Part shown: positions 6,754 to 13,605 of the stretch, piece by piece
How positions within the stretch are numbered: position 1 is the stretch's first letter
Layout: every line of letters starts with the position of its first letter
Assembly (NCBI GenBank): GCA_964423475.1
Contig: CAYRFD010000026.1
Span: forward strand, 1 to 14,209
Length of the DNA stretch: 14,209 nt
Direction of reading: 5' to 3'
Source of the DNA: JAUPVN01 sp964423475
GTDB taxonomy: Bacteria; Patescibacteriota; Saccharimonadia; Saccharimonadales; CAIOMD01
Position numbers and translations under genes: made by a program
The notes under the pieces: generated by a model
The model's database searches: none
What the model saw: the letters and a program-made list of their open reading frames with translations, nothing else
Told to the model about the DNA's origin: nothing

Positions 6754-8036
6754 TGCAGCATAGTGTAGAGAGAGTTTTATTAAAAAACGGTGCGGAGGGG
6801 CTACTCATTACAGTTCCAAGCGCCGCTGTAACAAATTTTGATATAGTTTTTAGAGCAGGCGATTATTTATCTCCAAATAATAAAACAGATACAGCCCATG
6901 TTATGGAGCATATGGTTTTGGGCGCCAATAAAACCTATAAAACATCGCGTGAGTTTAGTAAAGAATTTAGTAAGTTTGGTGCCTATAATAACGCTTATAC
7001 TGGTGATTATCATATGGGCTATGAGGCAGAATGTGCTGCCTCAGAATCTGATCGTATAAATGATTTGCTTTGTATAGCCATAGAATCACCATTATTTACG
7101 CTAGATGAATTTGATGCAGAAATAGGTAACGTAACAGAAGAGCTAAAAATGCGCCGCAATAACGATAATACCGAGCTTGGTTTATCTTTAGAGCATGCTA
7201 TGCATTTTGTGCCTATTCCTAACAGGGCTCGCATACAACAATTAAAAAATATAACTCTGCAAGATATAAAAGATCACTACTTAAAGACTCATACTACCAC
7301 TAATATGCGTTTTGTAATTGCCGGCCCCTTAAATGCTAATTTAAAAAAGGATATTATAAAAAGATTAGAAAATATTCAAATACCCAAGGGTAATGGTTTA
7401 ATAAGTTTACCTTCAGAAAGTCCTATTGCTTTGCCAAAACCACTAGAACTAACAAATAGTAATTTAGATAATATTGTTTACCGTTTAGAGGTTGTATTGC
7501 CACTTTATAAAAATTATTTGCAGCGTGATAGCATGGGAATGGTGTTTGATGAGCTATTTGATGGTTTTCATTCTAAAGTTTTTGGAAAATTAAGAGAACT
7601 TGGTTTAGCCTATGGCATATTTTCGGCCGATTACGATACAAAAGATAACAGTGTTTGTTTAATTTATGGCCAAGTACAAGCAAATAATGTTATGCAACTT
7701 GCCACAATTTTGCATGACGAGCTAAAGTTTGTAGCAACAAATGGGATATCAGCCACAACTTTAGATGAGCTTAAGAAGCGTAATTTAGGTGGTGTGCAAA
7801 GATCTTATCAAACTGTAGGTTCTTTAGTTAGCTGGTACAGGGGGCCGTTTACAATGCTAGGAGAAGTATTTGCATTTGATGAAATTGATAGCCGTATAAA
7901 TAGTGTTACTAACGAAAGCATGGTAGAATCTGCTATGCAATTATTGCAAAGTAATACATATGGTTTTGGTATTATGAAAAACCCTCAAGATAGTGTTGAT
8001 TCGTTGTTGGTACAGCAAAAAATAATGCAATTTTAA
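6753..8036 (+). CDS. M16 family zinc metallopeptidase (pitrilysin/processing-peptidase type)
   Basis: The 427 residues form one M16 unit (two homologous halves), the size of the mitochondrial-processing-peptidase-like M16B proteins. The inverted zinc motif HVMEH (49-53) supplies two zinc histidines and the catalytic glutamate E52. The third ligand is probably E129 in NVTEELKMR, 76 residues on, which is the family spacing. The C-terminal half (about 230-427) carries the usual FDELFDGFHSKVFGKLRELG segment, so the protein looks catalytically complete. There is no signal peptide or membrane segment. The ATG overlaps the secA stop codon by one base (TAATG), so translation is likely coupled to secA. 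That suggests a role in peptide turnover linked to export, such as degrading signal peptides, but this is inference. Many M16B genes occur as active/inactive pairs; here there is only one. Confidence 0.9.
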   Translation: MQHSVERVLLKNGAEGLLITVPSAAVTNFDIVFRAGDYLSPNNKTDTAHVMEHMVLGANKTYKTSREFSKEFSKFGAYNNAYTGDYHMGYEAECAASESDRINDLLCIAIESPLFTLDEFDAEIGNVTEELKMRRNNDNTELGLSLEHAMHFVPIPNRARIQQLKNITLQDIKDHYLKTHTTTNMRFVIAGPLNANLKKDIIKRLENIQIPKGNGLISLPSESPIALPKPLELTNSNLDNIVYRLEVVLPLYKNYLQRDSMGMVFDELFDGFHSKVFGKLRELGLAYGIFSADYDTKDNSVCLIYGQVQANNVMQLATILHDELKFVATNGISATTLDELKKRNLGGVQRSYQTVGSLVSWYRGPFTMLGEVFAFDEIDSRINSVTNESMVESAMQLLQSNTYGFGIMKNPQDSVDSLLVQQKIMQF

Positions 8037-8050
8037 AAAGATCTATTTAT

Positions 8051-9115
8051 ATGGATGAAATCATACAATCAGCAGCAACCTTGCAAGCTAACGTATTAGA
8101 GGCCGCAAAAACACTTAATTTAGATGCCGATAAAGCTGTTATAAAAGATTTAGAAAAAAAACAACAAGAACCAACGTTTTGGGATGATCGGGTAAGTGCA
8201 ACGGCCTCTATGCAAAAATTAAGTAAACTTACTGCAAAAGTTAAACCTTGGCAAGATCTGCATAAAAATGTACAAGATTTATTAGAACTTGCTAGCTTAC
8301 AAGACCAATCTTTACTGCAAGATTTGTCTGTTCAGCTAAAAAATGCACAAGATACTTACAAAACTTTAAAAAATCAGCTACGTTTTAATGGCCCATACGA
8401 TGATCATGATGCAATTTTAAGTATTTTTGCCGGTGCAGGGGGTACGGATGCACAAGATTGGGCACAAATGTTGGTACGTATGTATGTACGGTGGGCAGAG
8501 CAAACTACAGATGTATCGGCCACTTTAATTCAAGAATCTGTCGGAGAAGAGGCAGGTATAAAAAGCGCAACCCTAAGTATTAGTGGCCCTTTAGTTTATG
8601 GTAAGTTAAAAGGCGAGCATGGTGTGCATCGTTTGGTGCGCTTAAGCCCTTTTAACGCCGATAATTTGCGCCAAACAAGCTTTGCAAAAGTAGATGTTTT
8701 ACCAAAAGTAGATGCTCCAAACGAGGTACAGTTAGATGAAAAAGACTTAAAAATAGATGTTTATAGGGCAGGCGGTCATGGTGGCCAAAGTGTTAATACA
8801 ACAGATAGTGCAGTGCGCGTAACACACCTGCCAACCAATATTAGTGTAGCCATTCAAAACGAGCGCTCACAACTGCAAAATAAAGAAACAGCCCTAACAA
8901 TTTTACGTTCGCGCCTTGCACATTTGCAACTAGAACAGCACGCCAGCAAAATTAGTGAGCTTAAGGGCCCCAACGAACAAGCCGCGTGGGGAAACCAAAT
9001 TCGTAACTACGTTTTGCACCCCTATACAATGGTAAAAGATACTCGCACAAAAGTAGAAACCACCAACGCCCAATCTGTTCTAGACGGCAACCTAAACGAT
9101 TTTATCAACGCCTAA
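8051..9115 (+). CDS. prfB: Peptide chain release factor 2 (RF2)
   Basis: RF2 terminates translation at UAA and UGA. Diagnostic residues are S199-P200-F201, the SPF tripeptide anticodon of RF2 (RF1 has PxT), and G244-G245-Q246 in the peptidyl-transferase loop AGGHGGQS. The 354 residues cover all domains: the N-terminal helical domain (1-110), with the RF2-like EPTFWDD at 40-46, then the codon-recognition superdomain and the GGQ domain. The whole protein is read in one frame from the ATG at 8051. The internal UGA and +1 programmed frameshift that autoregulates prfB in E. coli and many other bacteria is absent. The gene starts 14 nt after the M16 stop without a clear SD, so it is probably cotranscribed with secA-M16. 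RF2 is needed here because serS, hpf and ftsE end in TGA. Confidence 0.96.
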   Translation: MDEIIQSAATLQANVLEAAKTLNLDADKAVIKDLEKKQQEPTFWDDRVSATASMQKLSKLTAKVKPWQDLHKNVQDLLELASLQDQSLLQDLSVQLKNAQDTYKTLKNQLRFNGPYDDHDAILSIFAGAGGTDAQDWAQMLVRMYVRWAEQTTDVSATLIQESVGEEAGIKSATLSISGPLVYGKLKGEHGVHRLVRLSPFNADNLRQTSFAKVDVLPKVDAPNEVQLDEKDLKIDVYRAGGHGGQSVNTTDSAVRVTHLPTNISVAIQNERSQLQNKETALTILRSRLAHLQLEQHASKISELKGPNEQAAWGNQIRNYVLHPYTMVKDTRTKVETTNAQSVLDGNLNDFINA

Positions 9116-9135
9116 AAACCATAATATTTTATTTT

Positions 9136-9164
9136 ATAACAAAATATGTTATTATATTTATAAT
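9136..9164 (+). promoter_or_regulatory. Promoter with dyad upstream of the 9182 gene
   Basis: ATAACA (9136-9141) and TATAAT (9159-9164) are 17 nt apart. A dyad ATAACA (9136-9141) / TGTTAT (9147-9152) with a 5-nt centre covers the -35 and spacer, a position where a repressor could bind. AAGGA (9169-9173) lies 8 nt before the ATG at 9182 but falls very near the predicted transcription start. Confidence 0.5.
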
Positions 9165-9181
9165 AGATAAGGAATTATCAT

Positions 9182-9643
9182 ATGTATAAAAATAGGCTTA
9201 GGTCTCTAATTGACCGTGCTACTACCTTGCCCAAGCGTCAAGTTGCTGAAGCAGTTGGTGCATTAGCTTGCGCTGTTACTGCTTATTTTTTGTTATACCA
9301 AATTAATTCTGAACCCGCTCCAACAGCTACTAAGGTATATGCAGAGTGCCCAAAAGACACTAATGTAGCTGCGTTTAATGGTTTACCAGATGATAATACA
9401 GAGCTTATCGCATGCACAGGAACACATGAGCAAAAACATGAACCTTTGAGTGTTGATGCAGAGCCAACTATAGAACCATATGGCAATGATACTGCCGCAG
9501 ATTTTTATGCTTGGTGTAGCACGTTTGATGGTACGCAAAAGGTAAATACTCCGGCAATAGTTGCAGATACTTTTGATACTAATAAGACTGGTAGAATTGT
9601 TATAACCTGTTATCTGGGCCATTTAACGGTTAAAGAAAAATAA
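9182..9643 (+). CDS. Unrecognised single-pass membrane protein with a four-cysteine outer domain
   Basis: I do not recognise this 153-residue protein. A basic N-terminus (K3, R5, R7, R12, K18, R19) precedes one hydrophobic segment at about 21-41. The remaining 112 residues should then face outward by the positive-inside rule. No lipobox or signal-peptidase site is convincing, so it is probably an N-terminally anchored surface protein. The outer part is rich in acidic and polar residues, threonine and proline, and holds four cysteines (C56, C78, C112, C143), enough for two disulfides. A fifth cysteine (C30) is within the membrane helix. It is the first gene of the block inserted between prfB and ftsE, with its own promoter and an AAGGA sequence before the start. 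A role in envelope or host-cell contact would be a guess. Confidence 0.75.
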   Translation: MYKNRLRSLIDRATTLPKRQVAEAVGALACAVTAYFLLYQINSEPAPTATKVYAECPKDTNVAAFNGLPDDNTELIACTGTHEQKHEPLSVDAEPTIEPYGNDTAADFYAWCSTFDGTQKVNTPAIVADTFDTNKTGRIVITCYLGHLTVKEK

Positions 9644-9667
9644 TATAATAGTTAGATTAAAGATAAT

Positions 9668-10111
9668 TTAAATACTAGCTCCAAACGCTTGAAGCATAGT
9701 AATTTGATCATTACTATCAGCTAATGTCTTTGGGACTTTATCGCATATTACTCTTTTCACTGTTTCTGAGATGTTAATATATAGTTTTTTTGCATTTTCA
9801 GGTGTTATATATGTAGGATCATAGATGTCGTCAAATAGAACTTGAATGTATACTGGTACAATATTTATTTGGATATTGGCTCCACAGTCTTCCACTTTTG
9901 TAGGCTGTGTTGCGCATCTTAATAAAGTTCTCATAAAATGAGATCCCCAATAGGGTAACTTAGAAGTCTCTGCCCATAATTCTTCTGGTAAAATTGCGCT
10001 TAGACGTTCTCTGATTTCGTCTGAGGGTACTAGATATACAGGCAAATCGATAATAGATTCTGATTCACTACTATATACATCGCTATTTATTCGTTTTGGT
10101 ATTTCAGGCAT
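9668..10111 (-). CDS. Hypothetical protein, minus strand
   Basis: I do not recognise this 147-residue protein. It has no signal peptide or transmembrane segment. The acidic N-terminal third (with SSESES at 14-19) is followed by a mixed part with WAETSKLPYWGSHFMRTLLR (46-65), a central NIQINIVPVYIQVLF stretch (79-93) that looks like beta strands, and a helical C-terminus. Coding status is supported by a well-placed promoter: TAGACA (10146-10141 on the minus strand) and TAAAAT (10123-10118), 17 nt apart, with the ATG 6 nt after the -10. It converges with the 9182 gene (24 nt between stops) and diverges from the 10259 gene. Cytosolic location is inferred. Confidence 0.65.
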   Translation of the reverse strand: MPEIPKRINSDVYSSESESIIDLPVYLVPSDEIRERLSAILPEELWAETSKLPYWGSHFMRTLLRCATQPTKVEDCGANIQINIVPVYIQVLFDDIYDPTYITPENAKKLYINISETVKRVICDKVPKTLADSNDQITMLQAFGASI

Positions 10112-10117
10112 AATGTT

Positions 10118-10146
10118 ATTTTACACTACTTTTTTGTTTTTGTCTA
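10118..10146 (-). promoter_or_regulatory. Promoter of the minus-strand orphan (leaderless)
   Basis: Read on the minus strand, TAGACA and TAAAAT are 17 nt apart, and the hexamer ends 6 nt before the ATG at 10111. There is no SD. It is the best two-box example of the leaderless pattern in the window. Confidence 0.6.
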
Positions 10147-10199
10147 CTTTAGTACTATTATAAATATTTTGTTTAACTTAATATTTCCCCAACAATATA

Positions 10200-10228
10200 T
10201 TGATAAATTACAATAAATTTGCTAAAAT
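10200..10228 (+). promoter_or_regulatory. Promoter of the 10259 gene
   Basis: TTGATA (10200-10205) and TAAAAT (10223-10228) are 17 nt apart, with TG at 10220-10221 giving an extended -10. Transcription should start near 10235, leaving a short leader containing the SD GAGG (10249-10252). A second hexamer TATATT (10235-10240) ends 6 nt before the alternative ATG at 10247. Confidence 0.6.
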
Positions 10229-10258
10229 AGCATCTATATTAATTAAATGAGGTATGAT

Positions 10259-10714
10259 ATGGAAGTTGCAACTACACCGGCTGAAGAACAATCTTATATA
10301 ACAGAAGCTGAATCTGCTAAAGTAATTAATCCAGAATTAATTGGAGCATTTGATATTTTGGTTGATAATGTTATGACTGCTAGGGCACAAAAGTTACCTA
10401 AGGTTAAACGAGGAGTAAAAAGAAAAAAAGGTATTATTAATAGGGAGTACCTTGGCGTAGAAGCTGTAATTGAACTTGGTAATAGTGAAGTTGGGGCAAG
10501 GTATGACGAACTAAGAGAATTCTTTAACGAAAATATAAAAAAAGTTCTAGAAAATTTCTTTAATGGAGCAGAAGATAAAGATAAAGCTTTTAAAGTAATT
10601 TGCACAGTTTTTAAAGGCAGTGTATTAATAAAAGATCAAAAAGTATATGATACTGGATCTAGTGCCAGATTTGTTGTTACTAAGTATGGTATAGTACATA
10701 TTCATGCTTACTAA
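10259..10714 (+). CDS. Hypothetical protein
   Basis: I do not recognise this protein of 151 residues. The start at 10259 is chosen because GAGG lies 6 nt upstream of it. An in-frame ATG at 10247 would add MRYD and could be used by a leaderless transcript from a second -10. There is no signal peptide or membrane segment. An acidic N-terminus is followed by a very basic patch near residues 43-60 (PKVKRGVKRKKG), a helical segment DELREFFNENIKKVLENFF, and a C-terminal beta-rich part ending HIHAY. The basic patch could bind nucleic acid, but no known fold is evident. It lies 35 nt upstream of the GNAT gene on the same strand, so the two may be cotranscribed, although a weak -10 precedes the second gene. 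Confidence 0.65.
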   Translation: MEVATTPAEEQSYITEAESAKVINPELIGAFDILVDNVMTARAQKLPKVKRGVKRKKGIINREYLGVEAVIELGNSEVGARYDELREFFNENIKKVLENFFNGAEDKDKAFKVICTVFKGSVLIKDQKVYDTGSSARFVVTKYGIVHIHAY

Positions 10715-10733
10715 TAATATATTTTTAGTAAAC

Positions 10734-10739
10734 TATAAA
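10734..10739 (+). promoter_or_regulatory. Possible -10 of the GNAT gene
   Basis: TATAAA ends 10 nt before the ATG at 10750, and no SD is present. A leader of only a few bases is implied if it is used. Confidence 0.35.
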
Positions 10740-10749
10740 TAAATTTGTA

Positions 10750-11229
10750 ATGCCAGAATATCTAACAAATATCACTACAGAAAGTGATTTGGTTGCAGGG
10801 GCACATCGTATATGTGTAGGTCGCTTAAGTGGTAATGGTGAATTGGCTAAATGTGTTGAACTACTGGACGAGGTAGGGTTATATGAACCTATAGAAGGAT
10901 CGTATGTGTATTGGCTAGCAATGGGCAAAAAGGTAGTTGCGGTTGCAGAAGTTACATATCCTAATAATTCTATGAATCTTCAGCCAAGTAGTAAATTATT
11001 AGAAGCTAGAATGCAAACAATAGGTGTTGACCCAAAAAAGCAAAATCAAAAACTTGGCAGAGCATTGATACAAGTTATAATAAAAGATGCTAATGATTCT
11101 TTTAATATATCAAGAATTAATATATCTTCTGTGCCACAGGCCAGATATTTCTATGATAGTTTAGTGAAGTTAGGAATTTTAGCACAAGAAGAAGAGCCCT
11201 TAAGATACATAGCTGTCTTAGATAGCTAA
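10750..11229 (+). CDS. GNAT-family N-acetyltransferase
   Basis: GNAT enzymes transfer the acetyl group of acetyl-CoA to an amine on a small molecule, peptide or protein. In this 159-residue protein the acetyl-CoA motif A is readable as the strand QTIGVDP (89-95) followed by the pyrophosphate loop QNQKLGRAL (98-106), which fits the Q/R-x-x-G-x-G/A pattern in slightly degenerate form. The C-terminal PQARYFYDSLVKLGI (129-143) matches the motif B pattern N.xA..FY...GF. The N-terminal half is diverged, so the substrate cannot be named. The gene lacks an SD. It converges on the MFS gene with only 16 nt between stops, where an AT-only hairpin (11228-11242) could act as a weak bidirectional end. The context suggests an accessory gene. 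Confidence 0.85.
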   Translation: MPEYLTNITTESDLVAGAHRICVGRLSGNGELAKCVELLDEVGLYEPIEGSYVYWLAMGKKVVAVAEVTYPNNSMNLQPSSKLLEARMQTIGVDPKKQNQKLGRALIQVIIKDANDSFNISRINISSVPQARYFYDSLVKLGILAQEEEPLRYIAVLDS

Positions 11230-11245
11230 TAATAAAATTATTAAA

Positions 11246-12826
11246 TTATTTAACAATTGTTTTAGGGATGTTGCGACTTAAAAAGATTGTTAGTACAGCA
11301 ATAATTACTAAAAAGAACAGGGCTTCTCTTAGGCCACCAAGCTGAGATTCTTTATAAATATCGGCAATTTCATCTGCCTCTTGTTGTGTATAGCCTGCTT
11401 TTAGGGCTTGTTGTTCTACGTCTGATGCGGGCACAATCTGAACTGTTTTAACAGATGTAGATACGTAGTCTTTGGTAGATTGTGGCAAATTACTAGCAGC
11501 AACGTTATTTATAAAACCGGTTGTTAGAGAGGCCACTAAAATGCTACCAATTAAAGCCGTTCCTAAAGACGAGCCAAGGTTTTGGAACGTGCCCTGAAGG
11601 CCGCCTACCTCGCTAGATTGTGATTCTTTTACGGCAGACATATTTACGTTACCAAGCTGCGATGCAAGTAGCCCAAGGCCAGCACCACCTAAAAACATTG
11701 CAAGTGCAAAAGGTACGCCAGTATGGTCTTTGTTTACGGCAACTAGTAAAAAGACTGTTCCTAAAACTAACAAAACTTGGCCTACTCTTACAATGTAGTA
11801 AGGGCTTTTTTTGCTTACTAATTTAGAACCAATAATGCTAAATAAAATAAGCGCAACAGAAAGTGGCATAAGTTTAACACCCGTAGAAAGGGCGTCTAGG
11901 CCGTTAACCATTTGCAAATAAATAGGTACAACAAAAAATATTGCGCCAATTATCATATATTGCGCCATTAATACGCCCAGCCCAGCCCTAAGATGTTTAG
12001 ATTTAAGCATAGACACTTGTAAAAGGGGGTTCTTTTTTTGATGCTCTAACTTTTTTTGGTAATTTAAAAATACCCATAAAATAACAATACCGCCCAATAT
12101 TAAATAAGCAACAATTGATATGCCAAATGGTGCAATTTCTTGCCCGTTAATTGTAGGCTTGGATATTGGTTCAACCCAACCCCATATTTTGCTTTGTAAC
12201 ATACCGTACACAACCATGCCCATACCAACGGCAGACATTAGTGCGCTTAAAACATTAATTTTTTCTGGTTTTGGCGGTGTTGTACTAAACTTACGAGATG
12301 CAATTAGCACAAATATCATAATAATTGTTTCAAAAAAGAATACATATCGCCAAGATAAATAAGTGGTAATAAAACCACCAATAAGTGGCCCAGCGGCAGC
12401 TGCAGCACCACTAATTCCGCCAATAATTGCATAAGCCGTTACTCTATCTTTACCCGTGTAGTGCACGGCTACAAGCGCCGCAATAGCAGGAATAACTAAT
12501 ACCGCACCAAAGGCCTCTATGAAAGACCAGCCAAGCATTAGCACACCAATATTTGGGCTAATTGCGGTTATAAAAGAGCCAATACCATATATTACAGAAC
12601 CAATTGCAAAACCCCGTAACAAGCCAAGTTTAGAATCTAGCTTTGCACCTAAAAGCATTAACGCAGCCATAGTTAGGGTATAAAAGGTGATTGCTGCTTG
12701 CATAGAGTTAACATTTGTATTTAGATCTTTTACAACAGCGCTAATAGATACGTTCATAACGGTGCTATCTAGCACCATAACAAATTGTGTAACTGCCAAT
12801 ATGGCAACTATGCTCCATTTCTTCAT
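11246..12826 (-). CDS. DHA2-family (EmrB/QacA-type) 14-TM MFS exporter
   Basis: This 526-residue integral membrane protein is a proton-driven drug or metabolite exporter of the DHA2 family. The first helix ends in MVLDSTVMNVSI, the motif D1 of 14-TM exporters. AKLDSKLGLLR after helix 2 corresponds to motif A, and GAAAAAGPLIGGFI in helix 5 is the antiporter motif C, expected for exporters and not importers. The length and spacing of hydrophobic segments fit 14 helices. A long hydrophilic loop before the last helix (about 440-500) faces outward. The ATG has no SD and lies 7 nt behind a -10, so the mRNA should be leaderless. The gene diverges from ftsE. Its substrate cannot be told. It is the last gene of the block inserted between prfB and ftsE. 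Confidence 0.93.
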   Translation of the reverse strand: MKKWSIVAILAVTQFVMVLDSTVMNVSISAVVKDLNTNVNSMQAAITFYTLTMAALMLLGAKLDSKLGLLRGFAIGSVIYGIGSFITAISPNIGVLMLGWSFIEAFGAVLVIPAIAALVAVHYTGKDRVTAYAIIGGISGAAAAAGPLIGGFITTYLSWRYVFFFETIIMIFVLIASRKFSTTPPKPEKINVLSALMSAVGMGMVVYGMLQSKIWGWVEPISKPTINGQEIAPFGISIVAYLILGGIVILWVFLNYQKKLEHQKKNPLLQVSMLKSKHLRAGLGVLMAQYMIIGAIFFVVPIYLQMVNGLDALSTGVKLMPLSVALILFSIIGSKLVSKKSPYYIVRVGQVLLVLGTVFLLVAVNKDHTGVPFALAMFLGGAGLGLLASQLGNVNMSAVKESQSSEVGGLQGTFQNLGSSLGTALIGSILVASLTTGFINNVAASNLPQSTKDYVSTSVKTVQIVPASDVEQQALKAGYTQQEADEIADIYKESQLGGLREALFFLVIIAVLTIFLSRNIPKTIVK

Positions 12827-12833
12827 AAATATA

Positions 12834-12861
12834 ATTGTACTCTTAATTATTACGTATACAA
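12834..12861 (-). promoter_or_regulatory. Promoter of the MFS exporter (leaderless)
   Basis: On the minus strand TTGTAT (12861-12856) and TACAAT (12839-12834) are 16 nt apart. The MFS ATG starts 7 nt after the -10. No SD is visible. Confidence 0.5.
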
Positions 12862-12896
12862 GCTGCTAATTTTGTTCGCGTAGTAGTAATTTATTG

Positions 12897-12905
12897 TGCT
12901 ATAAT
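12897..12905 (+). promoter_or_regulatory. Extended -10 of ftsEX
   Basis: TGcTATAAT is a perfect extended -10. It ends 10 nt before the ftsE ATG, so the leader would be only about 4 nt. AAGAG (12909-12913) is too close to the ATG to be a normal SD. It diverges from the MFS promoter, with about 35 nt between the facing elements. Confidence 0.6.
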
Positions 12906-12915
12906 CATAAGAGAT

Positions 12916-13605
12916 ATGATATTGCTAGACCGCGTTACAAAAAACTACAGCCGTAAAAGTAGTGCACTTAAGGGTGTGTCTTTGCATGTAGAAAACAAAG
13001 AATTTGTTGTAATTGTTGGCCAGAGCGGGGCAGGAAAATCTACTATTTTAAAGCTTTTAACCAGAGAAGAAAAGCCCACTAGCGGTAAAATAATTGTAGG
13101 TGGCATAGACTACGATAAGCTCAAAGACCGTAAAATTCCTTATTTAAGGCGCAAAATTGGTGTAGTTTTTCAGGATTTTAAATTATTATCTAATAAAACA
13201 AGCTTTGAAAACGTTGCTTATGCATTAGAGATTGTTGGTATGAGCAATAAAGAGATAAAACACACTGTACCCAGGGTGCTAGAAATTGTTGGTTTAAGTA
13301 AAAAAGCTAAAAGTTACCCCAGCGAACTTTCTGGTGGTGAACGTCAGCGAGTTGCTATTGCAAGAGCTATAGCACGCCAACCTCGTATATTAATTGCAGA
13401 TGAGCCAACTGGTAATTTAGACCCTAAACATGCCTGGGATGTAATACAAGTGTTAGAACGCATTAACAAATACGGCACAACCGTGCTTTTAACTACTCAT
13501 AATCAAGATATTGTGCAGCGTCTTAATAGACGCATAGTTACTATTGCAGATGGAGTTGTAGTAAGTGATAAAGCGGGCCGTTCAAAGGGGCTAAAAGCCG
13601 TATGA
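12916..13605 (+). CDS. ftsE: Cell division ATP-binding protein FtsE
   Basis: FtsE is the cytosolic ATPase of the FtsEX complex, which acts at the divisome to activate peptidoglycan hydrolases outside the membrane. The 229 residues show a complete ABC nucleotide-binding domain: Walker A GQSGAGKS (35-42), Q-loop Q86 in VFQDFKLL, signature LSGGE (138-142), Walker B ILIADE (158-163) with catalytic E163, and H-loop H195. The sequence VFQDFKLL and the N-terminal layout are typical of FtsE as opposed to other ABC ATPases, and the ftsX neighbour settles it. The end overlaps the ftsX start by four bases (ATGA), so translation is coupled. A 14-residue tail (about 216-229) follows the core fold. Confidence 0.96.
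   Translation: MILLDRVTKNYSRKSSALKGVSLHVENKEFVVIVGQSGAGKSTILKLLTREEKPTSGKIIVGGIDYDKLKDRKIPYLRRKIGVVFQDFKLLSNKTSFENVAYALEIVGMSNKEIKHTVPRVLEIVGLSKKAKSYPSELSGGERQRVAIARAIARQPRILIADEPTGNLDPKHAWDVIQVLERINKYGTTVLLTTHNQDIVQRLNRRIVTIADGVVVSDKAGRSKGLKAV

Noticed and set aside
9124..9147. ATATTTT / AAAATAT hairpin as a prfB terminator
   Set aside because: The stem is AT only, with a 10-nt loop and no following T-run, and it overlaps the promoter of the next gene.
10294..10605. 103-codon open frame on the minus strand
   Set aside because: It lies wholly inside the plus-strand gene at 10259-10714, has no promoter or SD of its own, and reads as low-complexity serine/leucine sequence typical of an antisense shadow.
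10259..11229. Toxin-antitoxin pair (upstream small gene plus GNAT toxin)
   Set aside because: The upstream protein is 151 residues with no ribbon-helix-helix pattern, and the 35-nt gap with a separate possible -10 does not fit a tight TA operon. A GNAT fold alone is not evidence of a toxin.
12120..12362. 80-codon plus-strand open frame within the MFS gene
   Set aside because: It is antisense to a clear 14-TM transporter and has no initiation signals.
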